A DNA stretch of 18,301 bases from Microbotryum silenes-acaulis (Eukaryota; Basidiomycota; Microbotryomycetes; Microbotryales; Microbotryaceae). Positions 1-10,991 of the stretch are shown piece by piece. The notes under the pieces were generated by a model. The model ran no database searches, had not been told where the DNA came from, and worked only from the letters and a program-made list of their open reading frames with translations. Numbering within the stretch: the first letter of the stretch is position 1; every line of letters starts with the position of its first letter. The DNA lies in contig QPFY01000079.1 of the NCBI GenBank assembly GCA_003665825.1, positions 1 through 18,301 on the forward strand, in the 5' to 3' direction. The position numbers and the translations under genes were made by a program.

Positions 1-1988
1 CGACAATGGAGAGATTGACACGTTCGGCACGACCGTTTTGCTGAGGTGTGTAGGGGATAGAAGTATTGACGACGAATGCCCCTGGACTTGCAGAACTCCG
101 TGAATGCGTTCGATCGGTACTCCCCGCCGTTGTCAGTGCGAAGGTTTTTTAAACGCGCGTTCGTCTCTAACTCCACTTCGGCGAGCCAAGTCTGGAAGGT
201 CGGGAAGACGTCGCTTTTTTGTGATCGATCGCGTATGCCCAGAGTTTGCGAGAGTGGTCGTCAAGAAATGTGACAAGGTAGCGCTTCCCGGTCAAGGACG
301 GAGTGGGGAACGAAAGGACATCGCTGTGCACGAGGCCGAGTCTCTCGGGGGAATGCGACTCAGAGTCGGGAAAAGGAAGACGGTGGCCTTTGGAACCAAG
401 GCAAGCATTGCAAACAAACTCCTCTACGTCTTTGTCACTGTACCCGGCCCAAACCCGTCCAGCAAACCTGCGGCGATCATCTTCTGTATAGAGGATGGGG
501 CAAGATGGCCGAGGCAGCGGTGAAGGGTAAGCAGGGGCACGGTAGACTCAGAACGCGAGAGAAGGGGCAAGCTGCTGACACTTGGTGTGATCCGCGTCCA
601 AAAGGTAGAGACCGTCGTTAACCCTGGTACCGTGAGCAATGGCCTGGCCGTCCTTGGCGATGTCGATGCCGTCGCTGGTGAAGGCGAGTCGAACGCGGTC
701 GGTGTCGCAGAGGCGAGAAACAGAGAGGAGGTTGACGTGGAGGCCCGGCGTGTGCAGAACGCCACGCAGCGTGATCGGATGTCCGGTCTTGGCAACGAAC
801 GCTACGTCCCCCATACCAATGGCCGTGATACCGCCGGCGATGCCGCCGATCTTGGTGTGCGCCGTCTGGCGATAAGCCGTGAATAGAGAGCGATCGGCGA
901 CCATGTGTGCCGTGGCGCCCGAGTCGACTACAAAGGCGTCAGTCGGGAGTTGCCGGCGAGCGAACAGGCAGGAGGCGAAATAGCCGATGTTAGGCTGTTG
1001 AGCGGCGGGGAGAGACGTGTCGTCCTGGTTGTCGTCGCCGGTGTGTTTCTGTTCGCCCCGGTGCTTGCAGTCGAGGGCCCAGTGACCTTTCTTGTGGCAG
1101 CGGCGGCAGGGGCCGGGCGGGCGGTGTGTCGCCCGTGAGGTGCAGTCGCGCAGACGGTGGCCGGGGGCGCGGCAGGCGGGACAAGGGAGGCGGTGGCGAG
1201 CATGGCCGAGTGTGATGACGAGAGTCCCGCCGAGCGAAGCTGGATGCGAATGCGATCCGTCAGCGTCGTGAGTTCCGGGAGGTCGCGTTGGTTGCGCTGC
1301 TCGTCCGTGAACGTGAGTCGGAAGCTGTCGAGGCAGGGTGGGACCATGGCGAGCACGTGAGTGCGAGCACGTCGTTGAGCGAGGTTTTGGCGTCGCGGAT
1401 TTCCTGCGCGATCGACATGTATTCACGGAGCCACGTGTCGTACGCCTCGACGGAGGCAGGCATCTTCCTGAAGTCCCAAAGGCGGGCGAACAACTCGAGG
1501 GTACGAGTGGCGTCGTCCGGTGCGAAACGAGCCTTGAGTGCGGCGAAGATGCGTGGTGCCGACAGGTCGTCGCTGGGGATGGTGTCGAGGGTGGCTGAGA
1601 CGTCGGCTGAGTCGATCGAGCCAACGATGATTTCACGCGCGGCGTCGTCACGGGCGGCAAGCTGGTCGGCCGTCCACGTCGGGGGAATGACACCGTCAAG
1701 AACGTAACCACGGGCTTGATTTGGAAGCGCGAGACGGAGTTGACGTAACCAGTTTGTAAACGACTTAGGGCCGTCAAGGCGAGCGTGCTTGGGGAACACG
1801 ACTTTTGATGCGGTGGCGGTGTTTGCCTGCGTGGCAGTGACGGGCGGGGAGGCGGCGGCGGCGGCAGGGGGCTGTGAGGCCTGTAGAGCGGCAAGCTGTG
1901 CCTGTAGCGTGGCGATTTGCACGCTGATCGAAGGGTCAGGGGAGCTGATGTCCCTGGGGGGCGAAGGCGGGGCGGGGGAGCTGTCCAT
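1..1988 (-). pseudogene. A1 gag-protease-integrase, frameshifted and cut by window edge
   Basis: This is the polyprotein of element A1, starting at the ATG whose complement is at 1986-1988. Visible domains in order: Gag capsid-like region, two CCHC knuckles (about 1040-1180), protease DSGA (catalytic Asp at 923-925), the HHCC integrase zinc finger, and integrase catalytic Asp 320-322, Asp 132-134 and Glu 24-26 (D-D35-E spacing). The frame breaks near 1360, 1190, 570, 450, 215, 147 and 62. All are single- or double-base length changes when compared with A4, mostly in homopolymers. Between the breaks the protein is nearly identical to A3 and A4. It may be a dead copy or an intact one with consensus errors. 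The transcript would come from the LTR at 2083-2407. Confidence 0.85.
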
Positions 1989-2059
1989 GCTGCGATGGTG
2001 CGATGGGCTGGGGCGGCTCGAGTGGCTGGGCTCGAGGGAAAAATTTCAAGCGGCGGGGC

Positions 2060-2082
2060 TGGTAGCTCGTGGGCTTATAACC
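2060..2082 (-). other. A1 primer-binding site (minus-strand DNA priming)
   Basis: It directly abuts the internal edge of the 5' LTR. Read on the minus strand it begins GGTTATAAGCCCACGAGC. The complement looks like a tRNA anticodon arm (GGG, loop CUUAUAA, CC), not a tRNA 3' end, so priming by an internally cleaved tRNA is likely, as known for Drosophila copia and yeast Ty5. The same site occurs in A2, A3 and A4. Confidence 0.75.
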
Positions 2083-3783
<1,701 letters not shown>

Positions 3784-4323
3784 GCCTGGAGCAGTCCCTT
3801 CCTTTTTGTCTTAGCACCTTCCCCCGGAGCTTGGTCCGCTCTTCTTGTTTTGTTGCCCTTCCTCTTCTTGTCGATCGTTTGGGAATTAAGTCCGTTATAC
3901 TTGATTTCCTGCGAGCCTCTCGACCGACTCCCCTCCTCGGTTGATCCTCTGTCGACTGCCGCCGCAACAGCCGACGCTTCCTGAAATCCCACCCCTTGCA
4001 CCAACGCGTGTAGACGACGTCATCCCTGCGGACGTCGCCTGTCACTTTTTTCAAGTTCGGCATTGCCGACAACGATCCGCACCTCTACAACCGCTTCGTC
4101 CCCCGCCCTGGACGAGCATTCACACCCACTCTCTGACCCTGAGTCGTCAGCCTCCTCTCCGTTGCCGAACTCATCCGCGACGAACGCGTCGCTGTCCTTC
4201 CCGACTTCTTTCACAGAGTCCGACGACGAACGCGTTTATCCTTCCTACCCTTTCCGCCAACCGTCTCGTGTTCGTCTTCGTTCGCCCCCCCGTAATCGCC
4301 GACGGTTGAGCCACGAGATCGCC
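3784..4323. other. Non-copia sequence, pyrimidine-rich, possible upstream region
   Basis: These 540 bp lie between the B LTR and a plausible start codon at 4324. The plus strand from 3790 to about 3960 is strongly C/T-rich, as is common upstream of fungal transcription starts. A frame from about 4063 is open and joins the ATG at 4324, but it is Ser/Pro/Thr-rich with no recognisable domain. It could be a promoter and leader of a host gene or of another retroelement. It is unrelated to A or B by eye. Confidence 0.4.
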
Positions 4324-4900
4324 ATGGCCGACGAGCGCGACATTTCCCACGCCGCCGCCGATGATCGAGACGCTCCTCTCCGCGACGAAGACCCCGGGCG
4401 CGCGAAACCGCCTAAGTCCCCGCCACCACACGCGTACCACACCGCCACCGCCTCTCATCCCTCGAAACCCGCCTCGAGGAATCCGAAGCACGTCGTATCG
4501 ACTCCGAGGAACGCGTTCAGCACTTGGAGAAGTTGGTGGAGAGTTTACTGAAAAGCTCACCTGAACCAGCTGTGGCGCGGGCCGGATTCTCTGAACCAGC
4601 CGCAGCTCGGGCCGGGGAGTTTACGCCGGTGAGATCGGTCCCCCTGGACGTCCCCCCGCACACATTTTTGGGACGTTCAGGCAATACCGCTGACCCCCTT
4701 GCTCGTACCCCTGGGGGGGAATCTTACAGCGCACGAAGGGACGGCCCTTCCCCGGCGGTGATTAGCTCTCGTTGGAGAGGGACATTACCCGACCGGGAAG
4801 GGCTCTGGACCGGGGATAACCCGGATAGGTTGGTCACTTTCACTACATTTGGGAAGTCGTACTTGTCTCTACTTTGCGACATTTCGACCACCGACCTTTT
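4324..4900 (+). pseudogene. Unidentified coding fragment with coiled-coil, cut by A2
   Basis: I do not recognise this protein. The ATG at 4324 sits in a good Kozak context (gccATGG) and opens an Asp/Arg/Pro-rich segment. Around 4420-4450 the reading has to shift frame to enter a clear heptad-like stretch (about 4464-4550, with blocks such as LEKLVESLLKSS). A Pro/Ala-rich part with a short internal duplication (EPAVARAG / EPAAARAG) follows. It stays open until the A2 LTR at 4901. Charged N-terminus plus coiled coil would fit a Ty3/gypsy-like Gag, but equally a host protein. The frame change could be a sequencing error, a mutation or an unseen intron; I found no convincing GT-AG pair. Confidence 0.35.
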
Positions 4901-5216
4901 TGTGAGGAATCCACTCTCCGCTCGGCTCAGGACTTAGGCGCGCGGAGCGAGCCGGGCACATCGGCCCAGGACTTGGGCGCGCGGAGCGAGCCTGGGACTT
5001 AGGCGCGCGCAGCGAGCCTGGCACATTGGCTCAGCCCCGAGGCTCCCTGGCTGAGGACTTGGGGCGCGCGGCTCCCTTACTGTTAGCTTCCTATTCATCA
5101 CTCTTGGCTATAACTACATCGCTGACGTAGTAGAGTTGATCGAATAGGTATGTTGAAATGATATTCATCACTCTTGGCTATAACTACATCGCTGACGTAG
5201 TAGAGTTGATCGAATA
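4901..5216 (+). repeat. A2 5' LTR (316 bp)
   Basis: It runs from TGTGAGGAATCC to GAATA, directly before the primer site. It is shorter than the other A LTRs because the middle GC-rich unit is truncated by about 10 bp (near 5000). It also has base changes not seen in A1, A3 or A4. The 70-bp repeat copies lie at 5093-5216. Confidence 0.93.
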
Positions 5217-5239
5217 GGTTATAAGCCCACGAGCTACCA
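5217..5239 (+). other. A2 primer-binding site
   Basis: GGTTATAAGCCCACGAGC plus five bases, identical to the A1, A3 and A4 sites and adjoining the LTR end at 5216. Confidence 0.75.
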
Positions 5240-5308
5240 GCCCCGCCGCTTGCATTTTCCCTCGAGCCCAGCCACTCGAGCCGCCCCAGCCCATCGCACC
5301 ATCGCAGC

Positions 5309-6087
5309 ATGGACAGCTCCCCCGCCCCGCCCTCGCCTCCCCAGGGACACCAGCTCCCCTGACCCTTCGATCAGCGTGCAAATCGCCACGCTACAGGCAC
5401 AGCTTGCCGCTCTACAGGCCTCACCGCCCCTGCCGCCGCCGCCGCCGCCACCCCGCCCGTCACTGCCACGCAGGCAAACACCGCCACCGCATCAAAAGTC
5501 CGTGTTCCCAAGCACGCTCGTCTTGACGGGCCTAAGTCGTTTACGAACTGGTTTACGTCAACTCCGTCTCGCGCTTCCAAATCAAGTCCGTGGTTACGTT
5601 CTTGACGGTGTCATCCCCCGACATGGACGGCTGACCAGCTTGCGCCCCGTGACGACGCCGCGCGGGAAATCATCGTTGGCTCGATCGACTCCGCCGACGT
5701 CTCAGCCACCCTCGACACCATCCCCAGCGACGACCTGTCGCACCACGCATCTTCGCCGCACTCAAGGCTCGTTTCGCACCGGACGACGCCACTCGCACCC
5801 TCGAGTTGTTCGCCCGCCTTTGGGATTTCAGGAAGATGCCTGCCTCCGTCGAGGCGTACGACACCTGGCTCCGCGAATACATGTCGATCGCGCAGGAAAT
5901 CCGCGACGCCAAAACCTCGCTCAACGACGTGCTCGCCACTCACGTGCTCGCCATGGTCCCACCTTGCCTCGACAGCTTCCGCCTCACATTCACGGACGAG
6001 CAGCGCAACCAACGCGACCTCCCGGAACTCACGACGCTGACGGATCGCATTCGCATCCAGCTTCGCTCGGCGGGACTCTCGTCATCA
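5309..6087 (+). pseudogene. A2 Gag, N-terminal piece, frameshifted
   Basis: First exon-like remnant of the A2 polyprotein, starting at ATG 5309 ([11 protein letters not shown], as in the siblings). An extra base near 5340 throws it out of frame after about a dozen residues, with a stop soon after. Further length changes follow around 5430-5460 (the GCC-repeat/poly-Pro tract), 5500, 5550 and 5630-5740. From about 5806 the sibling frame is intact and reads the second half of Gag ([17 protein letters not shown] block to about residue 258). It stops at the A3 insertion at 6087. The gene resumes at 11319. As written it makes no functional Gag. Confidence 0.85.
6083..6087. repeat. Target-site duplication CATCA, left of A3
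   Basis: CATCA precedes the A3 5' LTR and recurs at 11319-11323 after its 3' LTR. The undisturbed site can be read in A3's own gag near 7291 (TCGTCATCACACTCGG), which confirms a 5-bp staggered integration. Confidence 0.95.
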
Positions 6088-6114
6088 TGTGAGGAATCCA
6101 CTCTCCGCTCGGGT

Positions 6115-6229
6115 CAGGACTTAGGCGCGCGGAGCGAGCCGGGCGCATCGGCCCAGGACTTAGGCGCGCGGAGCGAGCCGGGCGCAACGGCCCAGGACTT
6201 AGGCGCGCGCAGCGAGCCTGGCACATTGG
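6115..6229 (+). repeat. 39-bp GC-rich tandem repeat, three copies, in LTR
   Basis: Units begin CAGGACTTAGG at 6115, 6154 and 6193. The first two are nearly identical; the third is diverged at its end. The same array occurs in all A LTRs, with small length differences in A1 and A2. Confidence 0.9.
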
Positions 6230-6255
6230 CTCAGCCCCGAGGCTCGCTGGCTGAG
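6230..6255 (+). other. Stem-loop in A3 5' LTR
   Basis: CTCAGCC (6230-6236) pairs perfectly with GGCTGAG (6249-6255) around a 12-base loop. It is conserved in the A1, A3, A4 and A5 LTRs, with flanking changes in A2. Role unknown. Confidence 0.6.
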
Positions 6256-6293
6256 GACTTGGGGCGGCGCGGCTCCCTTACTGTTAGATTCCT

Positions 6294-6417
6294 ATTCATC
6301 ACTCTTGGCTATAACTACATCGCTGACGTAGTAGAGTTGATCGAATAGGTATGTTGAAATGATATTCATCACTCTTGGCTATAACTACATCGCTGACGTA
6401 GTAGAGTTGATCGAATA
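6294..6417 (+). promoter_or_regulatory. 70-bp LTR-end repeat with TATA-like and CRE-like motifs
   Basis: Two copies of a 54-bp core (6294-6347 and 6364-6417) are separated by 16 bp. Each core holds TATAACT (6310-6316, 6380-6386) and TGACGTAG (6324-6331, 6394-6401); the latter resembles a bZIP/CREB-type site. The latter sits in a near-palindrome, CTACATCGCTGACGTAG. A promoter role is inferred from position and motifs only. Confidence 0.45.
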
Positions 6418-6440
6418 GGTTATAAGCCCACGAGCTACCA
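6418..6440 (+). other. A3 primer-binding site
   Basis: It begins GGTTATAAGCCCACGAGC immediately after the LTR. The reverse complement reads as a D-arm to anticodon-arm stretch ending GGGCTTATAACC, consistent with an internal tRNA primer. Confidence 0.75.
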
Positions 6441-6462
6441 GCCCCGCCGCTTGAAATTTTCC

Positions 6463-6482
6463 CTCGAGCCCAGCCACTCGAG
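6463..6482 (+). other. CTCGAG...CTCGAG hairpin in gag leader
   Basis: Two CTCGAG hexamers separated by 8 bases can form a short stem in the 70-base leader between primer site and gag ATG. It is retained in A1-A4. It could be a leader RNA structure; function unknown. Confidence 0.4.
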
Positions 6483-6698
6483 CCGCCCCAGCCCATCGCA
6501 CCATCGCAGCATGGACAGCTCCCCCGCCCCGCCTTCGCCCCCCAGGGACATCAGCTCCCCTGACCCTTCGATCAGCGTGCAAATCGCCACGCTACAGGCA
6601 CAGCTTGCCGCTCTACAGGCCTCACAGCCCCCGCCGCCGCCGCCGCCTCCCCGCCCGTCACTGCCACGCAGGCAAACACCGCCACCGCATCAAAAGTC

Positions 6699-8807
6699 GT
6701 GTTCCCCAAGCACGCTCGCCTTGACGGCCCTAAGTCGTTTACAAACTGGTTACGTCAACTCCGTCTCGCGCTTCCAAATCAAGCCCGTGGTTACGTTCTT
6801 GACGGTGTCATTCCCCCGACGTGGACGGCCGACCAGCTTGCCGCCCGTGACGACGCCGCGCGTGAAATCATCGTTGGCTCGATCGACTCAGCCGACGTCT
6901 CAGCCACCCTCGACACCATCCCCAGCGACGACCTGTCGGCACCACGCATCTTCGCCGCACTCAAGGCTCGTTTCGCACCGGACGACGCCACTCGTACCCT
7001 CGAGTTGTTCGCCCGCCTTTGGGACTTCAGGAAGATGCCTGCCTCCGTCGAGGCGTACGACACGTGGCTCCGTGAATACATGTCGATCGCGCAGGAAATC
7101 CGCGACGCCAAAACCTCGCTCAACGACGTGCTCGCCACTCACGTGCTCGCCATGGTCCCACCCTGCCTCGACAGCTTCCGACTCACGTTCACGGACGAGC
7201 AGCGCAACCAACGCGACCTCCCGGAACTCACGACGCTGACGGATCGCATTCGCATCCAGCTTCGCTCGGCGGGACTCTCGTCATCACACTCGGCCATGCT
7301 CGCCACCGCCTCCCCTTGTCCCGCCTGCCGCGCCCCCGGCCACCGTCTGCGCGACTGCACCTCACGGGCGACACACCCGCCCGCCGGCCCCTGCCGCCGC
7401 TGCCACAAGAAAGGTCACTGGGCCCTCGACTGCAAGCACCGGGGCGAACAGAAACACACCGGCGACGACAACCAGGACGACACGTCTCTCCCCGCCGCTC
7501 AACAGCCTAACATCGGCTATTTCGCCTCCTGCCTGTTCGCTCGCCGGCAACTCCCGACTGACGCCTTTGTAGTCGACTCGGGCGCCACGGCACACATGGT
7601 CGCCGATCGCTCTCTATTCACGGCTTATCGCCAGACGGCGCACACCAAGATCGGCGGCATCGCCGGCGGTATCACGGCCATTGGTATGGGGGACGTAGCG
7701 TTCGTTGCCAAGACCGGACATCCGATCACGCTGCGTGGCGTTCTGCACACGCCGGGCCTCCACGTCAACCTCCTCTCTGTTTCTCGCCTCTGCGACACCG
7801 ACCGCGTTCGACTCGCCTTCACCAGCGACGGCATCGACATCGCCAAGGACGGCCAGGCCATTGCTCACGGTACCAGGGTTAACGACGGTCTCTACCTTTT
7901 GGACGCGGATCACACCAAGTGTCAGCAGCTTGCCCTTCTCTCGCGTTCTGAGTCTACCGTGCCCCTGCTTACCCTTCACCGCTGCCTCGGCCATCTTGCC
8001 CCATCCTCTATACAGAAGATGATCGCCGCAGGTTTGCTGGACGGGTTTGGGGCCGGGTACAGTGACAAAGACGTAGAGGAGTTTGTTTGCAATGCTTGCC
8101 TTGGTTCCAAAGGCCACCGTCTTCCTTTTCCCGACTCTGAGTCGCATTCCCCCGAGAGACTCGGCCTCGTGCACAGCGATGTCCTTTCGTTCCCCACTCC
8201 GTCCTTGACCGGGAAGCGCTACCTTGTCACATTTCTTGACGACCACTCTCGCAAAACTCTGGCATACGCGATCGATCACAAAAGCGACGTCTTCCCGACC
8301 TTCCAGACTTGGCTCGCCGAAGTGGAGTTAGAGACGAACGCGCGTTTAAAAACCCTTCGCACTGACAACGGCGGGGAGTACCGATCGAACGCATTCACGG
8401 AGTTCTGCAAGTCCAGGGGCATTCGTCGTCAATACTCTATCCCCTACACACCTCAGCAAAACGGTCGTGCCGAACGTGTCAATCTCTCCATTGTCGAGGG
8501 CATCCTCGCCCTCCTTGCTGACTCCCATCTGCCGGCCACCTTTTGGGATGAAGCGGCTGCGTACTTCGTTTATTGCAAAAACAGGTGCTCACACTCAGCT
8601 TTGGCCAAACAGACTCCAGAATCCGTTTGGAACGGCCGACGCACCACCACCACCGCCCTCCACCCGTTCGGCTGCGCGGCCTGGCTCACGGTCGCGCCGG
8701 ACCTTCGCAGCAAGCTCGACCCCAAGGCCGCGCGCGTGATCTTCACCGGTTACGACCTCGCCTCCAAGGCTTTCCGTTTCTTCGACCATTATACAACAAG
8801 GTTGTGA
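6699..8807 (+). CDS. A3 Gag C-terminus, protease and integrase (longest open block)
   Basis: A 702-codon open stretch, the longest intact part of A3. It is not an independent gene: the GTG at 6699 is an internal codon. It encodes most of the Gag capsid region and two CCHC knuckles ([14 protein letters not shown] at 7317-7358 and [14 protein letters not shown] at 7392-7433), which bind RNA in the nucleocapsid. Next come aspartic protease DSGA (Asp 7575-7577), the integrase HHCC finger (His 7977, His 7992, Cys 8088, Cys 8097) and the integrase core Asp 8178, Asp 8364 and Glu 8472, with exactly 35 residues between the last two. It ends at a one-base deletion near 8795. A pair of compensating indels near 8254 changes KLWAY (A4) to KTLAY. 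Confidence 0.92.
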   Translation: MFPKHARLDGPKSFTNWLRQLRLALPNQARGYVLDGVIPPTWTADQLAARDDAAREIIVGSIDSADVSATLDTIPSDDLSAPRIFAALKARFAPDDATRTLELFARLWDFRKMPASVEAYDTWLREYMSIAQEIRDAKTSLNDVLATHVLAMVPPCLDSFRLTFTDEQRNQRDLPELTTLTDRIRIQLRSAGLSSSHSAMLATASPCPACRAPGHRLRDCTSRATHPPAGPCRRCHKKGHWALDCKHRGEQKHTGDDNQDDTSLPAAQQPNIGYFASCLFARRQLPTDAFVVDSGATAHMVADRSLFTAYRQTAHTKIGGIAGGITAIGMGDVAFVAKTGHPITLRGVLHTPGLHVNLLSVSRLCDTDRVRLAFTSDGIDIAKDGQAIAHGTRVNDGLYLLDADHTKCQQLALLSRSESTVPLLTLHRCLGHLAPSSIQKMIAAGLLDGFGAGYSDKDVEEFVCNACLGSKGHRLPFPDSESHSPERLGLVHSDVLSFPTPSLTGKRYLVTFLDDHSRKTLAYAIDHKSDVFPTFQTWLAEVELETNARLKTLRTDNGGEYRSNAFTEFCKSRGIRRQYSIPYTPQQNGRAERVNLSIVEGILALLADSHLPATFWDEAAAYFVYCKNRCSHSALAKQTPESVWNGRRTTTTALHPFGCAAWLTVAPDLRSKLDPKAARVIFTGYDLASKAFRFFDHYTTRL

Positions 8808-9461
8808 TTGGCCGAAATGCCACTTCCTCGACGACGACTTCCCCGGCCTCCCAATCACACGCCCGTCGATGTGGACAACACCGAACGCCAGTTCGTCATT
8901 CCCGCCGACACCGCCCGCCCCCGCCGTCAAGACGAGGACCCCACTAGTAAGGTCGGCGCACATGGACGTCTCATCCTCTCTTGATGATTCTGCCATGAGC
9001 GCCGTTGACGTGGCCCAGGGTACACTGGCGGATCCTTACTTAATTCTACAGATATCAGCCCTCGCCGTCCCCGTCGCTTGTCCCGCTTTCGTCGCCCGCC
9101 ACGTCCTCGGCCGGAGGACCGTCCCTCGATGACTCGGACGACCCGCTTGACCTCCTCAACTCCAACACCGCGGTTCGCCTCAACCTGATGGACGTACATC
9201 GATCCCGACGACGACACCCTGGTGACGCCCGCACCCGCCATTGCCCCCGCTGAACAGCCCCTCCGATGACGACTCCCCTGATGAGATCGATTTCCTCTCT
9301 CGCCACCACCGCGCCTTCATCGCCACAGACGACGACGACCCCACCCTCGACGCCATCGAGCCCGTCAAGTCGATTACTAGCGATCCCAGACCTGGCGCGA
9401 AGCAATGTCCAGCGACGAGCACACATCTGGGCTCAGGCTGCCGCCGCCGAGTTACCGCCAT

Positions 9462-10168
9462 GCGCGACGACTTCAAGGTGTTCACCATCGAGCCTCGATC
9501 CTCCGTACCACCGGGCGCCACTATCGTCACCTCCAAGTTCGTCTGGAAGACCAAACGCGACGCACGCGGCGAAGTCACGGGGCACAAGGCACGTCTCGTA
9601 GCGCAAGGTAACCGACAACGCGACGGCATCGACTTCTCGGAGACTTTCGCACCCGTCGCCCGGTTCTCCTCCATTCGCTGCCTCCTTGCCCTCGCCGCTG
9701 CCAATGGTTACCACGTTCATCAGGCCGACATCGACAAGGCCTTACCTCCACGGCGAGCTCGATCACGATATCTGGATGACGACGCCACGAGGTTTCGACT
9801 TCCCAAGTGATAAGATTCTCCGCCTGCGGCGCTCAATCTACGGTCTCAAGCAGGCCGGTCGCATCTGGAATCGCCACATTGACACATCACTCAGGAGTCT
9901 CGGGTACAAGGCAACGGGCACTGATCACTGCATTTACTCTCACATTGATGATCAGCAACGGCCCCATTATATCGCCTTGTATGTCGACGATCTCCTCATT
10001 GTCAGCCCCGCCCTCCGACGAGATCGAACGCGTCATCTCCGGCCTCGAACAACGATACGGCGTCAAACGACTCGGCCCGCGGAATACATCCTCGGCATCC
10101 AAATCCGCCGCCTGGACGACGGCTCCATTGCCCTATCCCAGGAACGCTACATCATGGACGTGCTCGGC
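9462..10168 (+). pseudogene. A3 reverse transcriptase region, frameshifted
   Basis: RNA-dependent DNA polymerase domain that copies the element RNA in virus-like particles. Copia RT blocks are readable: [40 protein letters not shown] and QADIDKA (first catalytic Asp). After an extra C near 9742 another frame continues with [11 protein letters not shown], the [16 protein letters not shown] block and YVDD at 9980-9991. Breaks at about 10008, 10080 and 10168 follow. The A4 counterpart is uninterrupted over the same region, so the domain identity is certain while the reading frame here is not. Confidence 0.9.
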
Positions 10169-10169
10169 C

Positions 10170-10991
10170 CGGTTTCACTTCGACACCACGACACGCGGCG
10201 CTACGGTGCCAATGACGCCCGGCCTCTCGCTCACGGCAGTTCCGGGTCAAGGAACGGAGCGCATTCGATCGTGGTACCTACAAGCCATTGGCTCCCTCCT
10301 GTACATTTCCCTTGGCACTCGACCCGACATTGCCTTCGCCGTCTCGTACTTGTCCCGGTTCGCCAACAACCCTGGCCGCCGTCATTGGATTGCCGTCAAA
10401 CACGTCCTTCGCTACCTTCGCGCCACGTACCGCGATGAGCTACTCTACGCCCGCGGTCCAGCCAAAGTTACGGGTGTGGTTGGGTATTCCGATGCGAACT
10501 GGGGTGCCTGCGTCGACACGTCCATCTCCACAATGGGCTTCGTCTTTTACTTGGCCGGCTCCGCCGTCTCTTGGTCATCGAAGCGTCAGACTCGGGTGGC
10601 GGATTCCACCACTGATGCCGAATACCTCGCCTTGTCGCACGCTGGTAAGGAAGCGATTTACCTTACGCAACTCCTCTCCGAGCTCTCCACGTTCGCCCCG
10701 ATCGATGCAGCTCACATCTTCACCGACAACGAGGCCGCGGCCGCCGTCGCTCACGACCCCGTTCGCACCTCCGGCACTCGACACATACGCCTCCGCGAGC
10801 ATTTTGTCCGCGACATGGTCAACCGAGGCGATATCTCCCTCTCACACGTTGGCACAGCGGACATGGTTGCGGACCTATTCACCAAAGCGCTGGGTTCCCA
10901 AGATTTTTGGTATACATTGCTATGCTCTAGGCCTCCGGACGCGGCACCCCACGGCTCAAGTCTACCTCGCGTTCGCGTGGGGGGGGTGTGA
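10170..10991 (+). CDS. A3 connection domain and RNase H (open block)
   Basis: Uninterrupted 3' part of pol. The region starts with the RT/RNase H connection ([20 protein letters not shown], typical of copia). It continues into RNase H with catalytic Asp at 10491-10493 (YSDANW), Glu at 10620-10622 (DAEYLALS) and Asp at 10725-10727 (TDNEAA). RNase H removes the RNA strand during cDNA synthesis. The frame runs through the polypurine tract and stops at TGA 10989-10991, inside the first bases of the LTR. A homopolymer difference near 10893 (GGGTTCCC here, GGTCCC in A4, GGGTCCC in A5) makes the true C-terminus uncertain. Confidence 0.88.
   Translation, partial: RFHFDTTTRGATVPMTPGLSLTAVPGQGTERIRSWYLQAIGSLLYISLGTRPDIAFAVSYLSRFANNPGRRHWIAVKHVLRYLRATYRDELLYARGPAKVTGVVGYSDANWGACVDTSISTMGFVFYLAGSAVSWSSKRQTRVADSTTDAEYLALSHAGKEAIYLTQLLSELSTFAPIDAAHIFTDNEAAAAVAHDPVRTSGTRHIRLREHFVRDMVNRGDISLSHVGTADMVADLFTKALGSQDFWYTLLCSRPPDAAPHGSSLPRVRVGGV
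10979..10986 (+). other. A3 polypurine tract (plus-strand primer)
   Basis: Eight G residues directly before the 3' LTR, the standard position for the RNase H-resistant plus-strand primer. An identical tract is next to the A4 and A5 3' LTRs. Confidence 0.85.

Larger units (their letters stand above)
6088..6417 (+). repeat. A3 5' LTR (330 bp)
   Basis: TGTGAGG...GAATA, bounded on the left by the target duplication and on the right by the primer site. It contains three 39-bp GC-rich units, a stem-loop, then two 70-bp repeat copies. It provides the promoter for A3. Confidence 0.96.
6511..10991 (+). pseudogene. A3 gag-pol polyprotein (frameshifted as written)
   Basis: Complete copia polyprotein region, about 1,490 codons, from ATG 6511 ([11 protein letters not shown]) to the edge of the 3' LTR. 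Domain order is Gag, protease, integrase, reverse transcriptase, RNase H, which is diagnostic of Ty1/copia. The first break is a missing T near 6632 in the GCC-repeat tract, which turns poly-Ala into poly-Pro. More breaks lie at about 8795, 8823, 8855, 8914, 9013, 9060-9250, 9385-9455, 9742, 10008, 10080 and 10168. Almost all are one-base length changes relative to A4, with hardly any substitutions. The stretch 8808-9461 (integrase to RT linker, acidic, Ser/Pro-rich) is the most damaged. All catalytic motifs are present in some frame. Confidence 0.9.

Noticed and set aside
424..1138. Many open frames on the strand opposite each pol gene
   Set aside because: They mirror GC-rich coding sequence, recur opposite every copy and show no domains; they are shadows.
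2060..2082. tRNA-like sequence next to the LTR as a tRNA gene
   Set aside because: Only a D-arm to anticodon-arm fragment is present, with no acceptor or T arm. Its position at every 5' LTR fits a primer site.
4413..4463. Intron to explain the frame change in the orphan coding fragment
   Set aside because: No convincing GT...AG pair with a branch site is visible in the short interval, so a frameshift or sequence error is simpler.
6115..6229. GC-rich repeated units could look like a CRISPR array
   Set aside because: The units are contiguous, without unique spacers, and lie inside LTRs.
6511..10991. Programmed ribosomal frameshifting between gag and pol
   Set aside because: The breaks fall at different positions in each copy, and where one copy is broken another is open. 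The gag-to-protease junction itself is open in A3.
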